From Streptomyces sp. Q6 (lineage in GTDB: Bacteria > Actinomycetota > Actinomycetes > Streptomycetales > Streptomycetaceae): DNA of 64,000 nucleotides. The notes below the pieces were generated by a model. It ran no database searches. It was not told the DNA's origin and saw only the letters and a program-made list of their open reading frames with translations. Below, piece after piece: positions 55,962-63,934 of this stretch. The stretch spans positions 3,906,001 to 3,970,000 of the forward strand of contig NZ_CP146022.1 of NCBI RefSeq assembly GCF_036967205.1. The letters run 5' to 3'. How positions within the stretch are numbered: the stretch's first letter is position 1; each line of letters starts with the position of its first letter. The translations under genes were made by a program, and so were the position numbers.

Positions 55962-56888
55962 CTAGGAACTGAGCGTCAGGTCCGAACTGATGGTGTTCCA
56001 GAGGCTGTTGAACCACAGGTGGGACTGCTCCACGAACGTCGTGTCGCGCAGTCCCGCCCCCTGTTCGAAGGCGAAGAGCATCTGCCGCACCCCCTGTGCG
56101 TCGTACACGTCCACCCGCTCGTGGTCGATCTGCGCGCCGCGCCGGGACAGCGTGTAGTACGCGAACAGCGCCTCGTTGCTGTTGAGCAGATAGAGCTTGA
56201 CCGGTGGCGTGAACGGCAGGGCCCGGAACTCCACCGACACGTCGATCCCGTGCGTCGCGCGCAGGGCCAGCAGGTTGTGCCTGAGCACCTGGCCCTGCGC
56301 GTTGCGCTGCGCCAGCCAGCTGCGCTGGAGCCGGCCGCCGACCACCGCGCCCGACCCGGAGCCCTCCTCGCCGTCGGCCGGGGCCGGGAAGGCGAGCTCG
56401 ATGTCGTTGCTGGGCAGCAGCACCCGTACGCGCACCTTGGCCGGTTTCATGCGGCCCGCGTGGATGTGGCGCAGCGGCTCCCCCATCGCGAGGGTGAGCG
56501 AGACCGCCGTCAGGCACAGGGCGTCGATCTCCACGTCGCGCTCCTGGAAGGCGGTCGCGATCCGCGGCGCGAGGGCCACCATCGTGGGCTGCGGCGGCGC
56601 GCCGGGGCCCAGGAAGGCCGACCTGGTGTTCTCGGCGACGGTGGCCGGGCTGCCCTTCGAGACATTGGCCAGCAGGTGCTCGGACTGGAGAACGCGCAGC
56701 GCCTGACGTACGGCGGACCGCTCCACACCGAACTCGTCCGCCAACTGCGCCTGCGTAGGCATGCGTTGGCCGGGACTCAGCAGCCCGGACCTGATCCGGG
56801 CGCGCAGCTCATCTGCCACCTCGCGGTACGACTGCTGCGCCCGCTGTGACGTGGGCCGTCCGTTGACGGCTGCATGCTCCGCACTCAC
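55962..56888 (-). CDS. devE: GntR family regulator DevE-like (unit 4)
   Basis: A 308-residue protein from GTG 56888: wHTH REVADELRARIRSGLLSPGQRMPTQAQLADEFGVERSAVRQALRVLQSEHLL, then the devA-type C-terminal domain (VEIDALCLTAVSLTLAMGEPLRHIH; PPVKLYLLNSNEALFAYY; SLWNTISSDLTLSS). It is closest to devA in this window (shared RHNL..LRATHGID and FRALPFTPPVKLYLLN). The symbol rests on the gene order devB-devA-small gene-devE recalled from S. coelicolor; treat as probable. No Shine-Dalgarno is visible; GTG may be leaderless. Confidence 0.75.
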   Translation of the reverse strand: MSAEHAAVNGRPTSQRAQQSYREVADELRARIRSGLLSPGQRMPTQAQLADEFGVERSAVRQALRVLQSEHLLANVSKGSPATVAENTRSAFLGPGAPPQPTMVALAPRIATAFQERDVEIDALCLTAVSLTLAMGEPLRHIHAGRMKPAKVRVRVLLPSNDIELAFPAPADGEEGSGSGAVVGGRLQRSWLAQRNAQGQVLRHNLLALRATHGIDVSVEFRALPFTPPVKLYLLNSNEALFAYYTLSRRGAQIDHERVDVYDAQGVRQMLFAFEQGAGLRDTTFVEQSHLWFNSLWNTISSDLTLSS

Positions 56889-56975
56889 AACCAAACACTA
56901 CAACTTCCCGCCATCTTTGGGGAGTTGAGAAGAAGGTGGTTATGAGTCGTGCTTCAGCGGAGATAAGTACCTGTG

Positions 56976-56990
56976 AGTTGGTGACCAACT
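56976..56990. promoter_or_regulatory. Palindrome AGTTGG-TGA-CCAACT between devE and small membrane gene 3
   Basis: A 6+3+6 inverted repeat. A second, imperfect copy AGTTGG-TCA-CCACT lies at 57067, 33 bp before the small membrane gene 3 ATG. Confidence 0.7.
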
Positions 56991-57112
56991 TGAGCGACCT
57001 GGTCGGACAACCTCGGGGGTTGGCGTCGGTCACACAGGTTGGTCTACGTCACCGCTATGTCGGGAGAGTTGGTCACCACTCGGACCCATAGGTCCCGAAG
57101 GAGGTAAGTCCC

Positions 57113-57298
57113 ATGCCGGTCTTCGCCATCCTCATCGCCGCGCTCGCCATCGGATTCGAGCAGCTCATCCAGTGGAAGTACGGGCCGATGGGCATCATCG
57201 CGTTCATCGTGCTTTCCATCGGACTCAAAGCCAAGAACACCATGATCAGCGGCATCGGGGCGGTCGTCCTCGTCATGCTGCTGGCTCAGAGCGGCTGA
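57113..57298 (+). CDS. Small two-TM membrane protein 3
   Basis: A 61-residue protein, ATG 57113 with an excellent AAGGAGGT. It reads MPVFAILIAALAIGFEQLIQ, then KYGPMGIIAFIVLSIGLKAK and a closing IGAVVLVMLLAQSG. Paralog of small membrane protein 2 (FEQLxQWxYGPxGI, GxKAxN) and divergent from devE. It probably inserts in the cytoplasmic membrane with a Lys/Asn-containing inter-helix loop. Confidence 0.85.
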   Translation: MPVFAILIAALAIGFEQLIQWKYGPMGIIAFIVLSIGLKAKNTMISGIGAVVLVMLLAQSG

Positions 57299-57333
57299 CC
57301 GGGCTCCCTTCCGGAGGGGAGCCGGGAGCCCGG
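57299..57333. terminator. Terminator after small membrane gene 3
   Basis: CCGGGCTCCC (57299-57308) pairs with GGGAGCCCGG (57324-57333), with an alternative inner pairing GGCTCCC/GGGAGCC. It starts at the stop codon and also faces the convergent Eis-like gene. Confidence 0.65.
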
Positions 57334-57367
57334 TCGGTCTTGAGCCCCAGCGGGGCTCACCGGGCCG

Positions 57368-58648
57368 TCAGAAGACGTCGGGGCACCACGGTCGCCGCGG
57401 CGTACGGAACAGGGCGTCGGCGACGACGGCGGCGCCCGTCTCCTCCTCCACCACCCGGCCCAGGGCGGCGAGCCGCACCGCGGACGCGTCACCCAGCCAC
57501 AACGCCCCCAACTCACCTACGTCGAGCGTGAGCTGGGGTGCCGCGGCGCTCGGCTCACAGACCGCTCCGTCGGGCGCCGCCGCCAACCTGAACCGTCCCC
57601 CGGCGAGCCCGGCCCGGTCGCGCACCTCGATCACCAGCTCACCGCTCGCGTCGTACGACCGCGCCTCCAGGGCCCGTACGACGTCCAGGATCCGCACCCA
57701 CAGGAAGTCGGCCTGCGTCACGACGCGGGCGGCCCGGGGGTCGGGCAGCAGGTGCGGCAGCAGGTCGTCGGGGGCGCGCAGGCCGCTGCGCACGGTCGTC
57801 ACCCAGTCGATCGCGCACAGGTAGTGCCACAGGGCACGCTCGGCGGCCGGCGTGACACCGGTCAGGCTCAGCACCTTCGCCGTGTTCCGCGGCTGCTTGG
57901 CGTCGCCCCAGCGGTCGTCCACCCGGTAGGTGACCAGGCCCTCCACCTCGCCGCGCGCGCTGCGGTACACGGCGCAGAAGGGCTCGTTCCACGGGTCCTC
58001 GGGGGTCGGCCACAGGCCGGTGTTGTACTGCCACCAGAAGTCGTCGCGCGAGATCACGCCCGCGATCCGCCCGCGTTGCAGCCGCTCGTGCAGTTCGGGC
58101 CCGACCTTGCGCAGCTCGGCCATGTCCGCGAGGTCGATCCGGCCGCCGTCGTCGGGGCCCGACCAGCGCGGGTCGAGCCCGGTCCGGGCGACGTCGATCT
58201 CCCAGGCCGTGGCCGTGGTCGCCTGCCCGAACCCGTACCGCCCGTAGATCGGGTACTCGGCGGCGATCAGCGTGGCCGCGACGTCGCCGCGCGCCTTCGC
58301 GTCGGTCAGGGCGTCGGCCATCATGCGGCTGAGCAGACCGCGGCGGCGGTGCGTGGAGCTGACCGTGACGTTGCTGATCGCGTCGGTGGGGACGCGGGCG
58401 CCGCCGGGGACGGTGAGCCGCTGCGCGAAGGAGCGGAACGTGCCGACCTGCCGGACGTCACCGGACCCGTCCGGCGCGAAGGCGGCCCGGGTGCGGGTGA
58501 GGTCGAAGTGGGCGCGCACCTTGGCGAGGCGCTCCGCCGAGGCGGTCGGGGTGAGCAGGAATCCGGTGTTCAGGGAGCGCAGCCACGCGGGCAGCTCGTC
58601 ATCGGTGATCGTCCGTACGTCTGCGCCCTCGGCGGTGCGGGTGGTCAT
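57368..58648 (-). CDS. Eis-like GNAT (enhanced intracellular survival family) acetyltransferase
   Basis: A 426-residue protein of the Eis layout: two GNAT modules and a C-terminal sterol-carrier-like domain. Motif A is [18 protein letters not shown] (about 98-115), with [15 protein letters not shown] after it, [18 protein letters not shown] starting the SCP2-like region, and a C-terminal Phe (CPDVF) whose carboxylate acts as general base in Eis. Eis-type enzymes acetylate aminoglycosides or protein lysines; the specific acceptor is unknown here. Confidence 0.9.
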   Translation of the reverse strand: MTTRTAEGADVRTITDDELPAWLRSLNTGFLLTPTASAERLAKVRAHFDLTRTRAAFAPDGSGDVRQVGTFRSFAQRLTVPGGARVPTDAISNVTVSSTHRRRGLLSRMMADALTDAKARGDVAATLIAAEYPIYGRYGFGQATTATAWEIDVARTGLDPRWSGPDDGGRIDLADMAELRKVGPELHERLQRGRIAGVISRDDFWWQYNTGLWPTPEDPWNEPFCAVYRSARGEVEGLVTYRVDDRWGDAKQPRNTAKVLSLTGVTPAAERALWHYLCAIDWVTTVRSGLRAPDDLLPHLLPDPRAARVVTQADFLWVRILDVVRALEARSYDASGELVIEVRDRAGLAGGRFRLAAAPDGAVCEPSAAAPQLTLDVGELGALWLGDASAVRLAALGRVVEEETGAAVVADALFRTPRRPWCPDVF

Positions 58649-58719
58649 GACCTCACGCTAGGTCGGCGGCCGGGCCGGTGTCGCGGGGATTTCCCGGCGC
58701 CGCCCCGGCTGCCCGGGTG

Positions 58720-59349
58720 CTACCCGCCGAGCAGGTCGTCGACCTGTGCCTCCCCGTCCCGGTAGCGCCGCGCGATCTCCGCGCTGCATCCGTCCGCCGT
58801 GCGCTGCAACTGCTGCCGGCGCCGGGAGACCTGCTGCTCGTAGCGGACCAGGCGCCCCATCGCGGTGTGCAGCTCGTCGTCGGTCCGCGCGTCCAGGTCG
58901 GACAGCTCGACCTCCGAGAGCATGTCGGCGGCCAGCCGCCGGAACTCCTCGCTGTGCGGCGTACCCAGCGTGACGTGCCGGGCCGAGGAGCGCTGTCGCG
59001 TCGGCTGGTCCCGCAGGATCTCCGAGAGCCGGTCCACCACCGGGCTCTCCGGATCGCGCCGGCGCGCCAACTCGGCCCGCAGGATGTCGATCCGCCCCTG
59101 GAGCAGACGCCGTACGTAACTGAGGTCCGCCTCGTCCTGCTGCGAGTCGCGGCGCAGCGTCCGCAGCTCGGGCAGGCGCAGGTCCGACAGTTCGGGCGTG
59201 GGTGCGGGCGGCAGCTCCGGGCTGCCGATGCGCTGGACAGGTGGCCGGGCGAGCGCCGCGCCCCGGCCCCCGTGCGTCAGCGACACGGGTGCCCCGGGCG
59301 GAGCGGGCAGCCCCGAACTAGTGGTGTGGCTCATGGCATTGGCATCCAT
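58720..59349 (-). CDS. rsiG: c-di-GMP-dependent anti-sigma factor RsiG
   Basis: About 209 residues with a Pro/Ala-rich disordered leader (about 1-60) and a long antiparallel helical pair. The c-di-GMP signature E-x3-S-x2-R-x3-Q-x3-D is exact in EADLSYVRRLLQGRID. RsiG, armed with c-di-GMP, sequesters the sporulation sigma factor WhiG in Streptomyces. A second helical half (LSDLDARTDDELHTAMGRLVRYEQQVSRRRQQL) fits the partner helix. ATG 59349 is chosen; ATG 59334 is an alternative. Confidence 0.88.
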   Translation of the reverse strand: MDANAMSHTTSSGLPAPPGAPVSLTHGGRGAALARPPVQRIGSPELPPAPTPELSDLRLPELRTLRRDSQQDEADLSYVRRLLQGRIDILRAELARRRDPESPVVDRLSEILRDQPTRQRSSARHVTLGTPHSEEFRRLAADMLSEVELSDLDARTDDELHTAMGRLVRYEQQVSRRRQQLQRTADGCSAEIARRYRDGEAQVDDLLGG

Positions 59350-59533
59350 GGCGTGCTTACCGTCCCCTCGACCGGACTGACGCGGCGCGCCATCGGCGCA
59401 CCACGTGTGAGCATGGTGCCACTCCTGATGGCCGCTAAGTGCGCGAGTGCCCCATATCCGCCCCGGATGGGGGGTTCGGGAGCACGCAGGAGTGCGGGAC
59501 GAGGGCGCCGCGAGGGCACGGCATGATGGCCGT

Positions 59534-59959
59534 ATGCGTGCAGTGGTGCAGAGAGTGGACGGCGCGAGCGTCGTCGTGGACGAGGACGTCGTGGGCGAGA
59601 TCAAGGGCGAGGGCCTGTGCGTCCTCGTCGGGGTCACCCACGAGGACACCAAGGAGAAGGCGGCCCAACTGGCCCGCAAACTCTGGTCGATCCGGATGCT
59701 CGCCGACGAGAGGTCGTGCAGCGACATCGACGCGCCGCTCCTGGTCATCAGCCAGTTCACGCTCTACGGCGACGCCCGCAAGGGCCGCCGTCCCACGTGG
59801 AACGCGGCGGCGCCCGGCGAGGTCGCCGAGCCGCTGGTCGAGGAGGTCGTGGCGCAGCTGCGGGCGCTCGGCGCGACCGTGGCGACGGGCCGGTTCGGGG
59901 CGCAGATGCGGGTGTCCCTGACGAACGACGGCCCGTTCACGGTCCTGCTCGAGATGTAG
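59534..59959 (+). CDS. dtd: D-aminoacyl-tRNA deacylase
   Basis: The 141-residue enzyme hydrolyses D-aminoacyl-tRNAs. Family motifs: [16 protein letters not shown] start, [17 protein letters not shown] (with the SQFTL catalytic segment, about 73-90) and the C-terminal [13 protein letters not shown] Gly-cisPro/NxGP region. The stop is adjacent to the convergent ygfZ stop. Confidence 0.96.
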   Translation: MRAVVQRVDGASVVVDEDVVGEIKGEGLCVLVGVTHEDTKEKAAQLARKLWSIRMLADERSCSDIDAPLLVISQFTLYGDARKGRRPTWNAAAPGEVAEPLVEEVVAQLRALGATVATGRFGAQMRVSLTNDGPFTVLLEM

Positions 59960-60940
59960 CTACGGCTCGACGACGACTTCCTGGGCGGCCGCGGTGGTCT
60001 CGGCCATCAGCTCCGCGTCGACCGCCACGTTCCGCTTCACCAGGGCGAGCGCGATCGGGCCGAGCTCGTGATGGCGTACGGACGTGGTGACGAAGCCGAT
60101 CTTGCGGCCCTCGGGGCCGTCCGCCGCGAGCCGCACCTCGGCGCCGTGCGGCGGCAGGTGCACCTCGCTGCCGTCCAGGTGCAGGAAGACGAGGCGGCGC
60201 GGCGGCTTGCCGAGGTTCTGCACGCGGGCGACCGTCTCCTGCCCGCGGTAGCAGCCCTTCTGGAGGTGCACGGCCGAGCCGATCCAACCCAGCTCGTGCG
60301 GGATCGTGCGGTGGTCGGTCTCGAACCCGAGCCGCGGCCGGTGCTGCTCGACGCGCAGCGCCTCGTAGGCGAGCAGGCCGATCGCGGGCCCGTGGGCGGC
60401 GGCGTACGACTCCAGGTCGGCGCGCGGCAGGAAGAGATCACGCCCGTACGGCGTCTCGCGCACGGCCACCCCGTCGGGGACCGGCGCGATGGAACCGGCC
60501 GGCAGGTGCACGACCGCGAACTCGCCCGTGCGGTCGCCGACCTCGACCCGGTAGAAGAACTTCATGGACTCCAGGTACGCGAGGAGCGCCTCCTGGGTCC
60601 CGGGCTCGACGTGCGCCCAGGTCGTCGTGCCGTCGTCGACGAGGTACAGGGCGTGCTCGATGTGCCCGTTGGCGGAGAGGATCAGCGCCTCGGTGGCCTG
60701 GTTCGGCGGCAGGTCGCTGACGTGCTGGCTGAGCAGCAGGTGCAGCCAGCTCAGCCGGTCGTCGCCGGTGACGGCGATGACGCCGCGGTGCGAGAGGTCG
60801 ACGACGCCCGTGCCGTCGGCGAGGGAACGCTGCTCGCGGAACAGGTCGCCGTAGTGCGCGGCGACGCCTTCGTCGACGCCTTCGCCGGGGACGGCGCCGG
60901 GCAGGGTCAGCAGGGGGCTGTTCGTCGCGTGTCGCTGCAT
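59960..60940 (-). CDS. ygfZ: Folate-binding protein YgfZ (tRNA-modifying/Fe-S assembly)
   Basis: A 326-residue GcvT-related protein. The YgfZ signature K-G-C-Y-x-G-Q-E is present (LQKGCYRGQETVAR, about 228-241), along with DLSHRGVIAVTGDDRLSWLH near the N-terminus. It supports repair or assembly of certain Fe-S enzymes. ATG 60940 is preferred; GTG 60952 is possible. It is upstream of nothing in its strand other than nur, 34 bp away and co-directional. Confidence 0.94.
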   Translation of the reverse strand: MQRHATNSPLLTLPGAVPGEGVDEGVAAHYGDLFREQRSLADGTGVVDLSHRGVIAVTGDDRLSWLHLLLSQHVSDLPPNQATEALILSANGHIEHALYLVDDGTTTWAHVEPGTQEALLAYLESMKFFYRVEVGDRTGEFAVVHLPAGSIAPVPDGVAVRETPYGRDLFLPRADLESYAAAHGPAIGLLAYEALRVEQHRPRLGFETDHRTIPHELGWIGSAVHLQKGCYRGQETVARVQNLGKPPRRLVFLHLDGSEVHLPPHGAEVRLAADGPEGRKIGFVTTSVRHHELGPIALALVKRNVAVDAELMAETTAAAQEVVVEP

Positions 60941-60974
60941 GGTCACACACACTACGACGAGCGGACGGACGCGC

Positions 60975-61433
60975 TTATTCCTGGACGGCCCGCGGAACGG
61001 CTTCCCGGTTCTCGGAGCAGTCGGCGCACCGGCCGAAGATCGCGAAGTGCTTCAGATCGGTGTCGAAGCCGAACTCGGAGCGCAGCTTGTCGGTGAACTC
61101 CTTGGCCACGTCGACATCGGCCTCGATCACGTTCGTGCAGTCGCGGCAGACCAGGTGGATGTGGTGGTGCCGGTCGGCGAGGTGGTACGTGGGGGCGCCG
61201 TGCCCCAGGTGCGCGTGCGAGACGAGCCCGAGCTCCTCCAGGAGCTCCAGGGTCCGGTAGACCGTGGAGATGTTGATCCCCGACGCCGTCTTGCGCACTT
61301 CGCACAGGATGTCGTCGGGGGTCGCGTGCTCCAGGGTGTCCACGGCTTCGAGAACGAGCTGGCGCTGCGGCGTCAGCCGGTAGCCGCGCTGCCGCAGATC
61401 ACTCTTCCAGTCGAGTCCTTCGGTGCTCACCAC
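60975..61433 (-). CDS. nur: Nickel-responsive Fur family regulator Nur
   Basis: A 152-residue Fur-family repressor: wHTH (LRQRGYRLTPQRQLVLEAVDTL, ISTVYRTLELLEELGLV), a Ni/metal site His cluster (SHAHLGHG) and HHHIHLVCRDC, plus the CADC structural zinc pair near the C-terminus. The sequence closely recalls S. coelicolor Nur, which controls sodF/sodN and nickel uptake. GTG-GTG tandem start; 61433 used. Confidence 0.9.
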   Translation of the reverse strand: MVSTEGLDWKSDLRQRGYRLTPQRQLVLEAVDTLEHATPDDILCEVRKTASGINISTVYRTLELLEELGLVSHAHLGHGAPTYHLADRHHHIHLVCRDCTNVIEADVDVAKEFTDKLRSEFGFDTDLKHFAIFGRCADCSENREAVPRAVQE

Positions 61434-61463
61434 ACCACCGAGTCTAACGACCGGGTCCGGGGA

Positions 61464-62036
61464 CTACTTGAAGAAGGCGATGCCGTCGTCGGGCATGTCC
61501 GGGAGGTTGCGCGCCATCTCGGCGACCTCCTCCGGGGTGACGACCTTCTTGAGCTGGGCCGACATGTAGGGGCGCAGCGGGACCTCGGGGGTCTGCTTCT
61601 CGCCGACCCACATGAGGTCGCTCTTCACGTAGCCGTACAGACGCTTGCCGCCGGTGTACGGGCCGGAGGCCGCGGTGCGGGCCACGGCGTCCGTCGCCAG
61701 GTCGATCTGCGGCTTCTTGTCGGCCAGCTCGCCGTACCAGACCTCGACGACACCGTCGTCGCGGACCATGACGACCTCGACCTTGCGGTCCTTGTCGACG
61801 CGCCAGTAGCCGGACTCCGACTCGAGCGGCCGCACCTTGTTGCCCTCGGCGTCGAGGATCCACGTGTGCGAGTGGTACTCGAGGAAGTCCCGCCCGTCGT
61901 GGGTGAAGGAGACCTCCTGGCCGAAGTTGGCCTTCTCGGCGCCGGGGAAGTCGGTGACGCCCGCACCCTCCCAGTTGCCCAGCAGGAACACCAGCGGGAC
62001 GAGGTCGGGGTGCAGGTCGGACGGGATCTGGATCAT
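61464..62036 (-). CDS. Nitrobindin-like heme-binding beta-barrel (FABP-like) protein
   Basis: A 190-residue protein: LVFLLGNWEGAGVTDFPG (the G-x-W-x-G-x-G signature), DFLEYHSHTW, PLESESGYWRV and VEVWYGELADKK. These are features of the DUF1794/nitrobindin family, whose distal C-terminal His in related proteins coordinates heme. The typical near-C-terminal proximal His is not evident here (last stretch PDMPDDGIAFFK), so heme binding is uncertain. It lies 30 bp upstream of nur. Confidence 0.85.
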   Translation of the reverse strand: MIQIPSDLHPDLVPLVFLLGNWEGAGVTDFPGAEKANFGQEVSFTHDGRDFLEYHSHTWILDAEGNKVRPLESESGYWRVDKDRKVEVVMVRDDGVVEVWYGELADKKPQIDLATDAVARTAASGPYTGGKRLYGYVKSDLMWVGEKQTPEVPLRPYMSAQLKKVVTPEEVAEMARNLPDMPDDGIAFFK

Positions 62037-62058
62037 GGGGAGCTCAATCAGTGGGGAG

Positions 62059-62157
62059 TCAGCGCTGGCCCTGGTACAGCTTCTTCACGGTCAGACCGGC
62101 GAAGGCGAGAACGCCGACGCAGACCAGGACAAGAAGGGCTTCGAAGAAGACGGTCAC
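62059..62157 (-). CDS. 32-residue single-TM membrane peptide
   Basis: GTG 62157 is preceded by GAGGAG with 8-nt spacing. It encodes VTVFFEALLVLVCVGVLAFA, then GLTVKKLYQGQR: one TM helix followed by a basic tail, stopping 22 bp upstream of the nitrobindin-like gene. Short single-TM ORFs with this shape are easily missed. Function unknown. Confidence 0.7.
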   Translation of the reverse strand: MTVFFEALLVLVCVGVLAFAGLTVKKLYQGQR

Positions 62158-62252
62158 AGCGGATGCTCCTCGGTGAGCGGGATGCGGACAACAGAGCCGG
62201 ACCCCACTCTAGTCGGGTGGGGCCCGGACCTCTCGGCGAGGTCGCCTCCCGC

Positions 62253-63167
62253 TCAGCCCAGGAGCTGGTTCTGGAGGGCGACGGTCTGCTGGAAGGGGAT
62301 CTTCGGCGTGGTCCCCGCGCCGGACTGCACGACGAGGCCGATCACGTCACCGGCCTGGATGTAGGCCTGGCGCAGCTGTTCCTTGCCGTAGGGCTTCTGC
62401 TCGTCGTAGACGTGCAGGGAGGTGAACGGCACCTTGCTGCCCTTGGCCGACCACCCGTAGCTCTCCTCCACGTCCGCCGCGCCCAGCAGGGTGGCGCCGT
62501 TGTCCGTGATGGCGTTCAGGTGCTCGCGGGCGAACGCCGAGGTGTTGAAGCGCAGCAGGTAGATACGGGTCCGCGTGCCGTCGGGCATGGTCCAGCCGCG
62601 CGCGGCGATCTGCCGCAGGCCGCCTTCCTTCAGGGACGTACGCAGATCTCCGCGGGAGTCCTTGTCGTACGTGTCCACGTAGGTGGCGCCGGGCAGCCAG
62701 CCGTCGTCCCCGGCGAGCTTCTTGTCCGCCGTGGCGCCCTTGGGCGCGGGCAGCACGAGCGCGCGGAGGTCGGCGAAGTGCTCCTCGCGGGTGTTCTCCT
62801 CGGCGAAGGGATCCGGGGCGCCGGAGGGCAGCGGCGGCCGCTCGATCGTCGGGTACTCCCACCGCCCGTCGCTCTCGGTGGCGAGGCCCGGCAGGTCGCC
62901 GCGCTTCTGCTCGGTGACGCCGTACGCGACACCGGCCCCGACCACGCCGAACACGACGACGGCCGCGGTCCAGCGCAGCACGGCCCGCAGCACCCGCCGG
63001 TCCTTCTTCACGGGGACGGGAACGACGAGGCCGGGCGGCTGCTGGCCGTAGGCGGGCGGATACGGGTACGGAGCCGGCTGTGGCGGCACGACACCGAGCT
63101 GCATGGTCGACTCGGGCGCCGTCTCGGGGATCGTCCCCGGAGCCGTCTCGGGCTGCTGCTGGGTCAT
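62253..63167 (-). CDS. Membrane-anchored protein of unknown function (pair member B)
   Basis: A 304-residue protein: a Pro/Gln-rich cytosolic leader (about 1-52), one TM helix (AVLRWTAAVVVFGVVGAGVAYG, about 61-82) and an outside domain of alternating strands and helices (KKLAGDDGWLPGATYVDTYD; SAFAREHLNAITDNGATLLG; GDVIGLVVQSGAG). It overlaps the upstream gene's stop by 4 nt and appears to be a diverged paralog of it in layout. No named family. Confidence 0.8.
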   Translation of the reverse strand: MTQQQPETAPGTIPETAPESTMQLGVVPPQPAPYPYPPAYGQQPPGLVVPVPVKKDRRVLRAVLRWTAAVVVFGVVGAGVAYGVTEQKRGDLPGLATESDGRWEYPTIERPPLPSGAPDPFAEENTREEHFADLRALVLPAPKGATADKKLAGDDGWLPGATYVDTYDKDSRGDLRTSLKEGGLRQIAARGWTMPDGTRTRIYLLRFNTSAFAREHLNAITDNGATLLGAADVEESYGWSAKGSKVPFTSLHVYDEQKPYGKEQLRQAYIQAGDVIGLVVQSGAGTTPKIPFQQTVALQNQLLG

Positions 63168-63934
63168 ACCGCTTCCCCCCGCGACGTGATGTGGTTGAGC
63201 TGCTGGGCGAGGAGGTCGGCGACGGCCTTGCTGTCGAGCGCCTTGGGGCCGGTGGCGGTGACGGACACCAGGAGGTCGTCCTCGTACGCGCTGCAGATCA
63301 GCAGGTCGAGCTTGGTGTCCTTGTCCCGGGGGCCCAGGAAGCAGTCCGCGTTGCGGTGCCCCTTGATCTTCGGGCCCTTGGTGAGGACGCCGAGCGAGCG
63401 CAGGAACTCCGACTGGAACGCCTTGAGGTCGCGGCCCGCCTGCCGGTTCTGGAGCTGGGCGAGCTGGATCTCGACGACGAGATCGGTGTCCTCGGCGGAG
63501 TAGCTGCGCATCGCCAGGCCCTTGAGCTTGAGCTTGTCGATGGAGCGGCGCTGGGCCTCGCGCTGGCGGGCCGGGAGGTCGTCGCTGCTCTTCTTGAAAC
63601 GGGCCACGGCCTCCTTGCTGCCGATGGCCTTGTCGTTGCCGAACTCGTCGATGTCAGGGCCCGGGACGTAGCCGTCGGGCATCGGCAGCAGCCGCGAGCG
63701 CAGGTCGGACCGGCTCGCGCTGCCGCCCGCGTGCTGCTTCGGCGTCTTCGGCTTGCCCCACACCGAGGTGGAGACCGTGCGGTCGGCGTCCTTCACCTTC
63801 GTGACGGTGACGGCGGCGGCGCCCGCGACGGCGAGCACGACCGCGCAGGCCATGACGACGGCGGGCCAGCGCCGGGGCCGTCGCGGAGCCGTTTCGGGCG
63901 CGACGGCGGGCGGGGGCGGGAACTGGTCGCTCAC
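63164..63934 (-). CDS. Membrane-anchored protein of unknown function (pair member A)
   Basis: A 256-residue protein from GTG 63934: a Pro/Arg-rich leader, one TM helix (AVVMACAVVLAVAGAAAVTV, about 25-44), a linker (KTPKQHAGGSASRSD) and an outside domain ending DLLICSAYEDDLLVSVTATG and a QQLNHITSRG tail. The start overlaps the preceding gene's stop as GTGA; pair member B overlaps its end. All three genes are translationally coupled. Confidence 0.8.
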   Translation of the reverse strand: MSDQFPPPPAVAPETAPRRPRRWPAVVMACAVVLAVAGAAAVTVTKVKDADRTVSTSVWGKPKTPKQHAGGSASRSDLRSRLLPMPDGYVPGPDIDEFGNDKAIGSKEAVARFKKSSDDLPARQREAQRRSIDKLKLKGLAMRSYSAEDTDLVVEIQLAQLQNRQAGRDLKAFQSEFLRSLGVLTKGPKIKGHRNADCFLGPRDKDTKLDLLICSAYEDDLLVSVTATGPKALDSKAVADLLAQQLNHITSRGEAV

